A DNA stretch of 64,000 nt, taken from Oscillospiraceae bacterium (lineage in GTDB: Bacteria > Bacillota > Clostridia > Oscillospirales > Oscillospiraceae). The stretch spans positions 50,380 to 114,379 of the forward strand of contig JAFUNI010000012.1 in NCBI GenBank assembly GCA_017482385.1. The letters run 5' to 3'. Numbering within the stretch: position 1 is the first letter of the stretch; every line of letters starts with the position of its first letter. The notes below the pieces were generated by a model. It was not told the origin of the DNA, did no database searches, and was given only the letters and a program-made list of their open reading frames with translations. This document shows positions 38,618 through 51,300 of the stretch, in pieces. The translations under genes were made by a program, and so were the position numbers.

Positions 38618-41600
38618 ATGAATAAAAAGTTTATTAGCCTGTTGCTTGCGGTTTGCCTGGTCATCGGCCTGTTGCCTGTGATGTCCATTGCAGAGAGTGA
38701 ACCGGCTACAGCTAAGGTCGCGATTACGAAGACCGGCACAGATTACATAATGGAGGCTGTAGAAGGCGGCGAGGCTGTCTACGGTAAGCACGTGGCTTTC
38801 GAGGGATATAAGGAGGCTGCTGGCACCACATTCCTCGGCACTGGCTATAAGTTTACCATGGAGGGCGCTTCTGCCACCGATTGGAACTTCAAGTTTGAAT
38901 ATCCTCAGGGCGGCGTTCCCACGCTGACACTGAAGAATGCCAAGCTGATCAATATGGATGCCGCCGGTAATGTTATGTTCGAAAACGGTACATCTACCGG
39001 TACTTGGCGTGCGATCCAGTCCAGAAACCTTGTACACGATTTGAAGATCGTTCTGCAGGGTGAGAATATCATCCAGACCGACGGCATCGTCCGTGGTTAC
39101 TCTGCCGCATCCAACAAGTTTAGCAGCATTACCATTGTTGGTGAGGCTGGCGGCAGCTTGACCGGTCTTGGTAAGACTATGGGCATTCAGGCAAAAAACG
39201 GAACTCCGATCACCATCGAGAATGCCGATATCACCCTGTCTTCCAATTCCACCTCTGCTACTGCATCTTCTGTTTATACTGAGGATGCCGATATTACCAT
39301 TAAGAATTCTACCCTTAACTTCAGCAATCAGAAGACCAGCGGTGCTGTAAGTGCTATCAACGCTGTGGGTACGGGTAAGATCAATGTCACAAACAGTGAT
39401 TTGGAGCTGTCCGCTACCGGTGCTGCCTTTAATAAGGCTCCCGTTCTGAGCGCAGGCGCAACCATCGTTGCCGGCGATGATGCAGCATCCGCTGTTGCTG
39501 CCGACGCAGCTGCTTTGGCTACCGCTAAGTATGTGAAGGTTACATATCCTGCTCCCACTCCCAGCACTGAGGCTACCAGTGCGCCCACCAGCGCACCTAC
39601 GGATAATACCAGTGCGCCCACTACTGCTCCCACTGTGGGTATGACCGCTCCCGCGGTAACCACCACCAAGCCCACCGCTCCTGCAACACCTGCAACCGGC
39701 GGTACTGTTAAGCTGTGGGGAACTGATGTTTCCATTGACAGCGACGCTACCACTACAGACATTCCCGATGCTCTGTACTGGGTCAACGGCGCAGAGGGCG
39801 CATTGCCCGTAGCGGCTACCGCTACCGATAACTGGAACTACTCTTTCTCCATTATTGACGGCGTTCCTACTGTCACACTGAAAAATGCCAACTACACCGG
39901 TACTGCTGCATTCCTGTATGCAAAGTATGACGGCAATCTGAGAGTGGCTTACGAAGGCACCAACAACATCGCTGTGCCTTACATTTCCGGCTCCACTTCT
40001 GCTTACTTCATCAGCTATGCATCTACTACCAACGGTGCCGGCAAGGGTCATTTGTTCCTTGCAGGCGCAGAGGACGCTGTGCTGAATGTTACCGGCGGTG
40101 ACAACAATGCAGCTTTGCTGGGCATAAGCAACAAGGCCTATATGACCATCTACGGCGGCACCATCAATATGGAAAGAGGTTCCGGCATTGGCGGCAGCTA
40201 TGGTGTCATTGGCGCAGCTTATGCCAAGACCGTCATCCAGGATTGTACGCTGAATGTTAAGCATAATGATGCTATGGGTGACAGATGGGCTGCAGTTGCT
40301 TTGGGCTACAACTCTTATGGTGTGACCATCACCAATGCCAATGTGAACATTGAGACCAATGCACATATCGGTCTTTGCGCAGGCGTCTTTATGTCCAATA
40401 TGAGAGACGAGGTTAGCTATTCTGCAACATTGACGATTCAGGGTAACAGCAATGTGAAGGTGGTCAACACCACTACCACCACCAAGGCTCTGAACTATTC
40501 TGGCACTGCCATTTGTGCAAAAACTATGACCATTAAGGGCGGCAATGTGGAGGCCGAGGCTCATGTGAAGGCTGTGCATCTGTATGCTGCCGATGCAATT
40601 CCTGATGTGACCAACTACAACGGTAATTACGAAATGTTCACCGCTAAGGGTGGCGCAGCTGTGACCGAGTATACTGCAACTCCTTACTTCAAGGTAGCTT
40701 ATACCGGCACCACCGCTCCTTCCACCACTCCCTCCTCCGCTCCCACTACTGCATCTACCAGCGCAACCTCCGGTGGAAACACCAGCGCTCCCACTACCAG
40801 CGCTCCCACTACCAGCGCATCTACTTCTGCACCCACCAGCGCAACGGCTCCTGCATGGACTATGACTGCTCCCGCAGTGACCACCACCCAGCCCACAAAG
40901 CCTGCTTCTGCACCCGAAAGCGCAGTAGTTACCCTGTGGGGCACTGCGGTTACGGTGGATGAAACCAATACTGCTTACTACTGGGTCAACGGCGCCGAGG
41001 GCGCAAACCCCGTGGCAGCGCAAGCTACCGACAACTGGAACTATGCTTTCCGGATCATCGACAATGTTCCCACTGTGACCTTGCGGAATGCCAGCTACAG
41101 CGGCACGGCCTCCTTCCTGACTGCTGCATTCGACGGCAATCTGAGAGTGGCTTACGAAGGCACAAACAACATTGTTGTGCCTGCCAACACTTCCGAAGGC
41201 CGCTACTTTATCAGCTATGCATCCAGCACCAACAGCCCCGGTAAGGGCCACCTGTTCATTGCAGGTGCAGACGATGCTGTGCTGAATGTTACCGGCGGCA
41301 GCACCAAGAGTGCTATGCTGGCTATGAGCAAAAAGACCTATCTGACCATCTACGGTGGTACTGTCAATATGGATAAGACCAGTGGCGGCGGCTATAGTGT
41401 CATCAGTGCTCCTTATTCCAAGGCTACTATTCAGGATTGTACGCTGAATGTTAAGCATTTGAATGTTTCCGCCGACTACCATCCCGCAGTTGTTCTGGGC
41501 TACAGCTCCTACGGCGTAGCCATCACCAATACCAATGTGAACATCGAGTCTGCAGGCTATGTCGGCCTGTGCGCAGGCGTGTTCCAGTCCAATATGAATG

Positions 41601-44600
41601 GCGTTTTGTATACTGCTACTGTGACGGTTAACGGCAACAGCAATGTCAGAGTTGTAACCAATCCTCCTGCCGGTGCTACCAGAACAGAGCCCTACAACGG
41701 TGTAGGTATCTACGCCTCCAAGCTCACTGTGAAGAGCGGCAATGTGGAGATCGATGCCAAGAACCAGGCTGTGTACGGCACTGTAGATGTGGATTCCTAC
41801 AACGGCCAGTTCAATATGTACACCGAAAAGGGCGGCCAGGCCGTGGGTCAGTATACTGCAACACCTTACCTCATGATTGCCTATACGGATGCTCCCGCGC
41901 CCACCGTTCCTCCCACCAGCGCACCTACCACGGCTCCCACTGTTGCACCTACCACCGGGCCTACTACCCTGCCTACCAATTCCACCAATCCTCAGGATTA
42001 CACACTGGTGATCCAGGGCAGTAACTTCCGCCTGTCGGATTTTGATGTGCCCATCTATCTGGTGAACAAAGAAGTGGATGGCTACTACAGAGAAAATGTA
42101 ACTGTTCCTGTTACCGATCCTACCACCGGCGCTGAGGTAACCGATCCCACCACCGGCGCAGTTGTAACAGAAACCAAGGCACAGCTCACCACCAAGAAGT
42201 ACAACACCTTGGTCAAGGACGGCGCAGATGAGTCCAACTACAACGCAAAGCTTGTCTGGCACACCGGTGACGAAGGTCCTACCCTGTACTTGAAGAGCGC
42301 CATTATGGACGACTACAACGAGGATCTGGGTCAGTGGAGAAGAACTTCCGCAGATAGGGCATATACCGGTGCTGCAATGCACACCGATAAGGATGCGCCT
42401 CTGAAGATCGTTTTGGAGAGCGGCGAAAGCATCATGAAGGGCTACGCAGGTCTCCAGTACCAGAACCAGTTGACCATTGAAAGCGTTGGCGATGCCAGCC
42501 TGTATCTGTGGGGCAATAACGTGGGTCTCGTACCCTCCTCTGTGGGCAGCCAGTATGCCGGTAATGATTTCATATACGGCTACGACCTGATCCTGAATGC
42601 CAATCTGACCGTTTCCCAGCAGAGCTGGTCCAATGCTACCCACAGCGGCGCGATCATCCGCGCCATGGGTGCTGACATCTACATTAAGGGTGGCAAGATC
42701 GTTACCGAGTACAACGGCGCAACGAAGTCCTGTAAGGGCATTAAGATCGAGGGCAGCGGTAACCTGTACGTTGAGGGCGGTTACATTTACTCCGAGTCCT
42801 ATAACTCTGCAAACCATACCGAGGCTGCTGTTGAAGTGGCCGGCAACATCTATGTTTCCGGCGGTGAGATCGAGGCAATTTCCGGAAACCAGTCCGGTTT
42901 GAAGGCTGCCAATATTTACATCACCGGCGGTGTTGTAAAGACCAGAGTTAGCTATAACTCCCTGCTGGTTCCCGAGGAATCCGGCGTGATCTCCTTCACC
43001 GGCGGCATGTTGGATATCCAGGGCTCTAAGGTCGCTGCATACAACGATACCACAAGAAGCGAAAAGGATAAGGAACTTGTCCTCAAGGAAGGCGGCACCC
43101 TCCAGGGCTGGGTCGGCCCCAACCCCTATACCCTGCAGCCCTATGCCGGCGAGTTCAAGGCCTACAACAAGCTGGCCTACGAGCCGGTCGAGGCTAATGT
43201 AATGCCCACTCCTGTTCCCGGCGGCGACATTCCTCTGAAGACCACTGTGACCATTGGCGGCGACGGTTCTAAACAAATCACCCTTGAGCTGACCAAGTAC
43301 GACGAGGATGTGTTCTACACCGTTAACAAGGCTGTGGAATCTGTTGATGCAGACGGTAATCCTTATACCAGATGGATCCAGACCACCGAAGGTGCTGACG
43401 AGAACAACTGGAACACCAAGTTCATCTGGCATTCCACCGATTCTGCTCCCACCCTGTACCTGAATGGCTTTAAGTTTGACTACTGGAACGAGGAAACCAG
43501 TAAGTATGATGCGGTTCCCGACTACGCGACACCCTCCAACAATACTGCAATCACTACCGGCTCCTCTGTGCCTATGATCATCAAGCTGACCGGTGAGGAC
43601 AGCTTCATCGAGGCCCGGTTCGGTATCCACTACAATAACCACCTGACCATTTTGAGCGAGGGCGACACCAAGCTGACCATGAACAACCAGTCCAGCAACG
43701 TGTCCTCTGTCAATGCGGCGGGCTTTACCCTGACTGTTGATGCAAACCTGGAGCTGAGCATCCGCTCCCTGTACAACTCTACTTACAGCGGCGGCGCGCT
43801 GATGAACAAGGGTGACATCATCATCAACGGCGGTAACATCGTGACCAGCAACGAGGTTGAAAACAGCAAGGACGTTAACGGTATCGTTGCAAGAGGTACG
43901 GCCGGAACTGACGAAGCCGGCGACTTGATCATCAACGGCGGTAACATTACCGTGGTCGGCTCCAACGGCCAGGGTCACAGAAACGGTGCCCTGCAGGCCA
44001 ACGGTATGCTGATCATCAACGGCGGTGTGATCAATGCATCTGCCAAGAAGGCTGTTGGTATGAACGGCTATCTCGGCGTTGAGATCAACGGCGGTGAGAT
44101 CAATGTGATTGCACCCTGGTACGGTGTTACTTCCGGCTATAGCTACAGAGACGAAAATGGTGTTTTGAAGCACGTTCTCAAGCCCATTGCCATTAACGGC
44201 GGTACTTTGACCATTATGGCAGAAAGATCCTTCTACGGCGGCACTACGGTGACCATCGGCGAAGGCGTGATGGCTTACGCCGGCGCAGGTAAGAAGAACG
44301 CTGAGGTTTACGACGGCAAGGATACCAAGCTGATCTCCAAGCCCTGGTTCTTCTCCACTGACGACGAGAGTAAGTTCATTGTGATCGAGGAAGAGGAAGA
44401 GGATGATGACAGCATCCTGGATATTCCCACCGCTCCCACCACTGCCGACGGCACCGGAGCTCCCTCCGATGCGACCGGCGTTCCCGGCGTGTCCGATCCC
44501 ACCGATGCAACCGTACCCGAGGGCGATGTACCCGGCGGTGAGATCCCCGATGATGAGATCCCTGAGGAAGAGTACTGGGATTCCAACATCTACGTTGACT

Positions 44601-45127
44601 ATGTTGAAGGCGATATGGATGTGATTCCCGATGCTTTGATCGAGATCGGCCTGGACTCCGCGGATCTGATCTGGGAGGCTCTGCTGGAAATGATGTGGAA
44701 TGTGGATGAGTACATCAACAGAGTTTCCTTCTTCGATGCAGTTCCCTGGTTCTATGACGGTGAGCAGTGGATCTTCGCGGATGAGGAGCATTTGCCCGAG
44801 GATGGCTATGTAACTGTTGTGCTGCCTTACCCCGAGGGTACCGATATGGACACCGAGTTCACCGCGCTGCATATGTTCACTACCGATACCTTCGGTATGA
44901 CACCTGGCGATGTTGAGCTGCTGATGCCTGTGAATACAGAAGATGGCGTTGAGCTTGAGCTGACCGGCCTGTCCCCCGTGATGCTGGGTTGGGTCGATTA
45001 CGATGCCGAGGATGAGATCAATCCTCCCACCGGTGATTCCGATGTGGCAATCTTCTTCACAATGATGCTGTTCTCTGTTCTGGGTATGGCTACTGTTGTA
45101 CTCCTGAACAAGAAGCGCACTGTGTAA
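38618..45127 (+). CDS. Giant cell-wall-anchored surface protein 1 (2169 aa)
   Basis: It has a signal peptide (MNKKFISLLLAVCLVIGLLP...) and a sortase signal NPPTG at 2135 followed by a membrane span and KKR. Between are an N-terminal module (~25-310), a Thr/Pro/Ala stalk (313-362), two closely related modules (~363-695 and ~770-1090) split by another stalk (~695-768), a stalk (1091-1126), two longer modules (~1127-1528 and ~1541-1925), an acidic stalk, and a conserved C-terminal domain (~1995-2130). The modules are full of short 'I-x-G-G-x-I-x' and 'LTIYGGT' repeats, as in right-handed beta-helix proteins. Likely an adhesin or glycan-binding protein; the ligand is unknown. A second such protein follows. 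Confidence 0.85.
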   Translation: MNKKFISLLLAVCLVIGLLPVMSIAESEPATAKVAITKTGTDYIMEAVEGGEAVYGKHVAFEGYKEAAGTTFLGTGYKFTMEGASATDWNFKFEYPQGGVPTLTLKNAKLINMDAAGNVMFENGTSTGTWRAIQSRNLVHDLKIVLQGENIIQTDGIVRGYSAASNKFSSITIVGEAGGSLTGLGKTMGIQAKNGTPITIENADITLSSNSTSATASSVYTEDADITIKNSTLNFSNQKTSGAVSAINAVGTGKINVTNSDLELSATGAAFNKAPVLSAGATIVAGDDAASAVAADAAALATAKYVKVTYPAPTPSTEATSAPTSAPTDNTSAPTTAPTVGMTAPAVTTTKPTAPATPATGGTVKLWGTDVSIDSDATTTDIPDALYWVNGAEGALPVAATATDNWNYSFSIIDGVPTVTLKNANYTGTAAFLYAKYDGNLRVAYEGTNNIAVPYISGSTSAYFISYASTTNGAGKGHLFLAGAEDAVLNVTGGDNNAALLGISNKAYMTIYGGTINMERGSGIGGSYGVIGAAYAKTVIQDCTLNVKHNDAMGDRWAAVALGYNSYGVTITNANVNIETNAHIGLCAGVFMSNMRDEVSYSATLTIQGNSNVKVVNTTTTTKALNYSGTAICAKTMTIKGGNVEAEAHVKAVHLYAADAIPDVTNYNGNYEMFTAKGGAAVTEYTATPYFKVAYTGTTAPSTTPSSAPTTASTSATSGGNTSAPTTSAPTTSASTSAPTSATAPAWTMTAPAVTTTQPTKPASAPESAVVTLWGTAVTVDETNTAYYWVNGAEGANPVAAQATDNWNYAFRIIDNVPTVTLRNASYSGTASFLTAAFDGNLRVAYEGTNNIVVPANTSEGRYFISYASSTNSPGKGHLFIAGADDAVLNVTGGSTKSAMLAMSKKTYLTIYGGTVNMDKTSGGGYSVISAPYSKATIQDCTLNVKHLNVSADYHPAVVLGYSSYGVAITNTNVNIESAGYVGLCAGVFQSNMNGVLYTATVTVNGNSNVRVVTNPPAGATRTEPYNGVGIYASKLTVKSGNVEIDAKNQAVYGTVDVDSYNGQFNMYTEKGGQAVGQYTATPYLMIAYTDAPAPTVPPTSAPTTAPTVAPTTGPTTLPTNSTNPQDYTLVIQGSNFRLSDFDVPIYLVNKEVDGYYRENVTVPVTDPTTGAEVTDPTTGAVVTETKAQLTTKKYNTLVKDGADESNYNAKLVWHTGDEGPTLYLKSAIMDDYNEDLGQWRRTSADRAYTGAAMHTDKDAPLKIVLESGESIMKGYAGLQYQNQLTIESVGDASLYLWGNNVGLVPSSVGSQYAGNDFIYGYDLILNANLTVSQQSWSNATHSGAIIRAMGADIYIKGGKIVTEYNGATKSCKGIKIEGSGNLYVEGGYIYSESYNSANHTEAAVEVAGNIYVSGGEIEAISGNQSGLKAANIYITGGVVKTRVSYNSLLVPEESGVISFTGGMLDIQGSKVAAYNDTTRSEKDKELVLKEGGTLQGWVGPNPYTLQPYAGEFKAYNKLAYEPVEANVMPTPVPGGDIPLKTTVTIGGDGSKQITLELTKYDEDVFYTVNKAVESVDADGNPYTRWIQTTEGADENNWNTKFIWHSTDSAPTLYLNGFKFDYWNEETSKYDAVPDYATPSNNTAITTGSSVPMIIKLTGEDSFIEARFGIHYNNHLTILSEGDTKLTMNNQSSNVSSVNAAGFTLTVDANLELSIRSLYNSTYSGGALMNKGDIIINGGNIVTSNEVENSKDVNGIVARGTAGTDEAGDLIINGGNITVVGSNGQGHRNGALQANGMLIINGGVINASAKKAVGMNGYLGVEINGGEINVIAPWYGVTSGYSYRDENGVLKHVLKPIAINGGTLTIMAERSFYGGTTVTIGEGVMAYAGAGKKNAEVYDGKDTKLISKPWFFSTDDESKFIVIEEEEEDDDSILDIPTAPTTADGTGAPSDATGVPGVSDPTDATVPEGDVPGGEIPDDEIPEEEYWDSNIYVDYVEGDMDVIPDALIEIGLDSADLIWEALLEMMWNVDEYINRVSFFDAVPWFYDGEQWIFADEEHLPEDGYVTVVLPYPEGTDMDTEFTALHMFTTDTFGMTPGDVELLMPVNTEDGVELELTGLSPVMLGWVDYDAEDEINPPTGDSDVAIFFTMMLFSVLGMATVVLLNKKRTV

Positions 45128-45146
45128 TCGCAAAATAATATCCAAT

Positions 45147-45181
45147 AAAAAGGCGAAGGTACAGTGTACCTTCGCCTTTTT
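45147..45181 (+). terminator. Terminator of surface protein 1
   Basis: A 16-bp perfect stem (45147-45162 with 45166-45181), loop AGT, ends in T's. The core GGCGAAGGTA is reused in the terminator after surface protein 2. Confidence 0.92.
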
Positions 45182-45287
45182 TATGAACGGTGACGCCTGC
45201 CAAAGGAGGGAATGGTGTGCCATTGGTGGGTATGCACAAAAAAGAACAGAACTGCACAAAAAAAGAAATAAAATGCATAAATAATTA

Positions 45288-45316
45288 TTGAAATTAACTT
45301 GTGATTATGGTATATT
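45288..45316 (+). promoter_or_regulatory. Promoter of giant surface protein 2
   Basis: TTGAAA (45288-45293) and TATATT (45311-45316) are 17 bp apart, 55 bp before the start codon. The rest of the 244-bp gap holds the preceding terminator and A-rich sequence with a repeated TGCACAAAAAA motif. Confidence 0.65.
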
Positions 45317-45371
45317 GAGTACGATGGTGGAGTGTACCTCTGCTGAGTTTTGATTGTGAAGGAGAAATGTT

Positions 45372-48300
45372 ATGAACAAGAAGCTCATTAGCCTTCTGGT
45401 TGCGATCTGCTTGGTCATCGGTCTGCTGCCTGTCGCGTCTATTGCGGCGGATCCCGAGCCCAAGACGGCGAAGCTTGCAATTAAGCAGGCTAACGCAGCC
45501 AACACATTAGAGGTTACAGAAGGTGGAGAACCCATTTACGGTAAGTCCGTGGAGTTTGATGCTTACAACAGCATCGAAGAACCCGTGGGCAAGGGTTATG
45601 ATTATACCACTGTGGGTGTTACCTCTGCTGATTGGAATTTTAAGTTTGAGTATCCCACGGGTGGCCAGCCTACCCTCACGCTGAAGAATTTCAGGCTGGT
45701 TTTGGCTGAGGAAAACGGCAATCCGCTGTACACCGCTGAAAAGGCCAGCATGGGAGCCTCTACTGTTGGTATTATCTCCAGAAGCCAGGCTATCGATCTG
45801 AAGGTCGTGCTGCAGGGTGAAAATGTCATCCGCACTGCTAACGGTGTCATCCAGGCTGATGCCTCCACGACCAACAAGTTTAACAGCTTGACCATCGAGG
45901 GCGAGAATGGCGGCAGCTTGACCGGCAGCGGTAAGGCTATTGGTATCCGCAGCAGATACGGCGTACCTGTTACGATTAAGAACGCTGCTCTGAACATCGT
46001 TTCCAACTCTACCACCGGTACTGCTGCGCCCATTTATGTGGCGGATGCAGATATTACCCTTGAGGATGTTACGCTGAATCTTGCTAATCTGAAGACAAAT
46101 GGCCCCGCGAATGTTCACGCAGAGGGTACTGGCAATATTAAGATCACAGATAAGCTTGAGCTGACTTCCACCGGCGCTGCCTTCAACAAGGCTCCTGTTC
46201 TGGCTGAGGGCTGGACTGCTGTTGCCGGTGATGACGCAGCATCCGCTGCAGCTGTTACCGATGCAGCTGTGCTGGCGACCAAGAAGTATGTAAAGATTAC
46301 ATATCCCGCTCCCGAGCCTTCTACTGAGGCTACTACTGCGCCTACGCAGACCAGTGCGCCCACGCAGACCACTGCGCCTACGCAGACCAGTGCGCCTACC
46401 ACTGCAACTACCCCTGCGACTACACCGACCCAAAAAACGGCATCTGTCAAAATTATGGGCAACGTTACTCTGACGGTCACCGAAGGCGGTGTTGCCAAGT
46501 ATGCTAAGTCTGCTTCCGCTCCTGCATACAATGCTGCAGGTGCGGAGATCGGTCTGTACTGGAGGTCTGTTTCCGGTACAGAGAATGACTGGAATGTCAA
46601 GTTTGAGTATCCTATGGGCGGCATCCCCACACTGACGCTGAAAGATGCAACCTTCGACTATTATGATGACGAAGGCAACATTATGTATAGCAAAACCAAT
46701 GGTGAGGGTAAGCTCAACTATGCCCATTCCGGCATTTTCCCCAACAGCATTATACCCGACCTGAAGATCGTTCTCCAGGGAACAAACGTTATTGATGCGG
46801 GTTATGGTATTATCCGTGCTAGCTATTCTGCTACGCAAAAATTTGGCAATGTGACTGTTGTTGGTGAGCCCGGCAACAGCCTGTCCGGCAGAACAAGAGG
46901 TGCCGCTGCATTCAGCCTGCTTGCCGGTCATGATCTGACGCTGGAAAATGTTAACCTGGATGTTTGGACAACAGCCGGAGGCGGTTCTTGTATACCTCTT
47001 GCTGTAGATAATGCTGATCTTACTATCATTGGCGGTAAGCTCAAGGTCAGCAACACCCAGAACTGCTCCATTTACGCAAAGGGCAACGGCAATCTTACCA
47101 TTATAAATGCCGAAATTGAAACGAGCAGTACCTTTACAAGCGCTACAAACGGCGCCGGCGCAATTCACGCAGGCAACGTGCTTAAGATCGCAAACAGCAC
47201 CATTAACGGCGCATCCTCCAACGGTGTGGCCCTCTACGGTGCCAACGGTGTTGTTCTCAATGGCGGTACTTACAACCTCAACGGCGCCGGCTTTGCAATC
47301 AATGGCGCTACCATCAAGATCAACGGCGGCGTGGTTGAGGCCACCGGCGGCAGCAGTGCATTTGGCAAAGTTCCCACAATTTCCGGTTTTGTCAAATACG
47401 ATATCAAGGCCGGCGCAAGCAAGATCGCAGCAACTCTTCGCGAAACCATGCCCGATAGCGCCAAGTATGTCTATGTTGGACCTCATACCCATGTCTGGGG
47501 CGAAGCTGAAGCAGTTACCGCTGACTGCGCAGGCGCAGGCGCAACAAAGCGCACCTGTACGGTTTGTGAGGCTATAGAAGCCTATGTTGAGGTTGCGGGC
47601 ACCGGCGCACACAATGTTGTGGTGGATGCTGCTGTTCCTGCTACCTGCTACCTGCCCGGTTTGACCGAGGGCAGCCACTGCGGCGATTGCGGCGTGGTGA
47701 TCGTTGAGCAGAAGACCGTTCTGCCGACGGGCCATACGAACCTCAAAGATGCAGTGCTGAGCATATTTAGCAACCGCTATACATACGATGTAATCTGCGA
47801 GGATTGCGGTGACACGGTTATCCATAAGTCCATTATCTATCAATCCACGGACCACCCGGTTGACAAGCTGAACATTGAGGATACCAAAAAAGCCACCTGC
47901 ACCGAGGAAGGCTATCAGGAAATTGCTATTACCTGCAAGAATTGCACGGAGAATATCAATACCCATACCATCATCCTGCCCAAGAATCCTTCTGCTCATA
48001 CCAAGGCTCTGACAGCCCATACCGCTGTTATGCCTACCTATGAAAGCGACGGCAACATTGCTTACTGGAGCTGTGATGATTGCGGCAAGTACTTTGCGGA
48101 TGCCGCCGGCACCCAGCAGTTAGAGAAGGACAGCTGGATCCTTTACAAGCTTTGCAACCACACCGGTGGCACTGCTACCTGTTACGCAAAGGCTACATGT
48201 GATCTCTGCGGCAGACCCTACGGAAAATTTGCTGATCACACCCCCGATGCCGATGACAGCGATTGCACCACACCTCTGCTCTGCTCCGTCCCCGAATGCC

Positions 48301-51300
48301 GCGCAGTGATCACTGCGGCTATGCCTCACACCGGTGGCACTGCTACCTGTATCAAGCTGGCTGAGTGTGAAGTCTGCGGCACGGCATACGGCAATTATGC
48401 GGCGCACAAGGGCGGCACTGCTACCTGTATTGCGCTGGCTAAGTGTGAAGTCTGTAACGCAGATTACGGCAGCTATGCGGCCCACACTCCCACTCCGGAC
48501 GATGGCAACCTGGAAACTCCCATTCTCTGCAGCGTCTGTAATGCGTCTATGGGCCTTCCTGCTCCGAACGGAGATATTATTGGCGGCACACCGGACATCC
48601 GCTACGGCTACAACAACCTGAGACTGAGCAAATACAATGAGCCGAAGTATCTGATCAACTATTCCTACACCACCGAGGATACCGACGGTGTGGAGTTTAC
48701 CGCCTGGAAAACTACGCCCACAGGCGCAAATGAGGATAACTATAACCTGAAGTTCTACTGGAACGCAGGTGACCCCAACCCCACTATCATCCTTCGCGGC
48801 TACAAGTGGGATCAGTTCAATGAAGAGACCAACAAGATCGAGTCTACAAAGAAAGACGGCCAGTATACCGGCAACGGTGTAACAGAGTATCCCATGATCC
48901 TGCTGGGTGACCTGGACTATGATATTATTCTCACAGGTGAAGACAGCAGTATCGGCGGCCAGTTCGGTATCTACTACACTGGAGAGTTGTCCGTCAAGAG
49001 CGAGGGTAATACCAAGCTGACAATGAACGCTATGACCGGTTGTTTCGCAGCTTGGAGCTCTTCGGATGTTTCCGGCAAGGGTGATAACCTGACCCTGGAT
49101 GCTAATTTGGATCTGACTACCCACGCTTACTACAATGCCACATTGGGCAGCGGTGTTATCAGCTCCTACGCAGCTGACATCATCATCAATGGCGGTACCA
49201 TCCTTTGTAAGACCGGCGAGAGCGCAAAGAGCGGTATCGTGGCAAGAGAGAGCGGCAACATCATTATCAATGGCGGTAAGGTCGTTGCCCACTGCTCCCT
49301 CGGTACCAGCATGACTACCGGCGCTATTTATACACCCGGCGGTAAGGTCACTATCAACGGCGGTATGGTTGAAACTGCCTCCACAAGTACGCTGGGTATC
49401 TACGGTGCACAGGGTATCGATATCACGGGCGGTATTGTGCAATACTACGCTCCCTACTTCGGTATGAATGTGGGTGCGGAAGCCAATATCAACATTACCG
49501 GCGGTATGGTAGAAATCATTTCCGAAAACGGCGCATTCAACAAGATGCCGGTTTTGGGCGCAGACATCACCGGTTATGCCGGCGATAACATCAGAACTAC
49601 CAGTGCCTACGATAACGAGAAGAACTTTAAGGCAAAGTATGTGAAGATCGGTGTGAATGTTCCTGCACCCGATCCTGCCAACGGTCCCACCATGCCCGGT
49701 GCAGACCCCAATAACCCCGGCGAGAACCCCGCAGCTCCCTCCATTGAGCCCACTGCCAGCCCCACGGCTGCTCCCGGCATGAAGCTGCCCAAGGCTGTTT
49801 CTATCAGTGTTGGTGGTGTGACTATGCGGATCACCAAGTTTGATACGCCTATTTATTTGGTGAATACTCCTGTGGAATATCAGGAGCAGAGCACCAAGCA
49901 GACGGATCCCGACGGCAATGTAATGAAGGATCCCGACGGCAAAGAAATTCTGATTGAGGGCGGTCTGTTCCAGGGTATGAAGCCCACTATTACCACCGAT
50001 GAGAACAACTGGAACGCCATGTTCGTTTGGAAATCCACCGAAGGTATTCCTACCCTGTACCTCAACGGTTTGATCATCGATGATTACAACGAGGAAACCG
50101 GCAAGTGGAGAAAGTATGACAACAAGCCTGCTGATGCGGCTCACACCACCGGTATTGCTACTGCCGGCGGTCAGTACATGCGGATCGTTCTTACCGGCGA
50201 GGACAGCGAGCTCAAGACCCGTTTTGGCATCAACTTTAAGAGTATGCTGCGCTTAGAGAGCGAAGGCGATACCAAGCTGACCAGCTGGAACCTGAGTGGC
50301 GCGATTTACGGCGCAGCCCGTATGCCTCTGGTTGTGAACGCTAACATGGATCTGCATACGGTATCCTACTACAACGGTCCGATCTCCCACCCCTTGATGA
50401 CCGCTAACGCAGACCTGACCATCAATGGCGGTAAGATCAACATCACGCTGGGCGGCGGCAGCATGGCCAGTATCATAGCCCGCGGAGGCGGTAACGTCAT
50501 CATCAATGGCGGTGAAATTTCTGCTGTCGGTACAGCCGGTACTTCCCCCATGAATGGCGCCATCCAAAGTGATGAGAAGATCATTATCACCGGCGGTAAG
50601 GTCAGTGCTGTTGCAGAGAAAGCAGTTGCCATGTATGCTAAGACCGGCATTGATATCAGCGGCGGTATCGTAAACCTCACCAGCCCCTACTATGCCCTCA
50701 GCGCCGGCCGCAAGGAGGCAATGGCTACCGTTAACATCACCGGCGGCACAGTTACGCTGGTTGGCCAGTTTGCTGTGTATAAGACAGGCGCTGTCGTGGT
50801 TGTGGGTTCTGATATGTATGCCTATGCCGGCGCAGGTAAGAGAACGGCACAGGTTTACGACGGCACCGATGTCAAGCTGCTGGATAAGCCCTGGTTCTTT
50901 GCCACCGACGATGAGAGCCAGAAGATCGTTATCGAGGAAGATGACGAGGATTGGGAAGATGAGGACATCTTCGACTCCACGGATGCTACTACAGCACCTA
51001 CCCAGCCCGGCGCAACGGATGCTACTGCAGCACCTGATTCCACCGAGGCTACCACGCCTGTGGAAACCATTCCCGAGGAGACCATTCCCGAGGATGAGGG
51101 CTCTGACGATGAGTATGAGGACGATGACAACTATTACAATGTCACCCCCAACTTGGATATCACCCTTGGCCTCAGCGAGGATATCCCCGATGCCTTGATC
51201 GAAATGGGCTTTGATTCCGTTGAGATCATTCAGCAAACCCTGGTGGATATGGTTTGGGCTGTGGATGACTATTCTGACATGTTCGCATTCTTTGACATTA

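Noticed and set aside
38570-45259. A 2229-codon open frame on the minus strand across surface protein 1 (and similar long frames opposite surface protein 2)
   Set aside because: It mirrors the real gene and arises because codons whose complements are stops (TTA, CTA, TCA) are rare here. It has no promoter, ribosome binding site or recognisable domain, and its sequence is a low-complexity shadow of the repeats.
45212-45271. A 19-codon frame preceded by AAAGGAGGG between the two surface protein genes
   Set aside because: The ATG is only 2-3 bases from the ribosome-binding-like sequence, the peptide is mostly lysine-rich low complexity, and no promoter precedes it.
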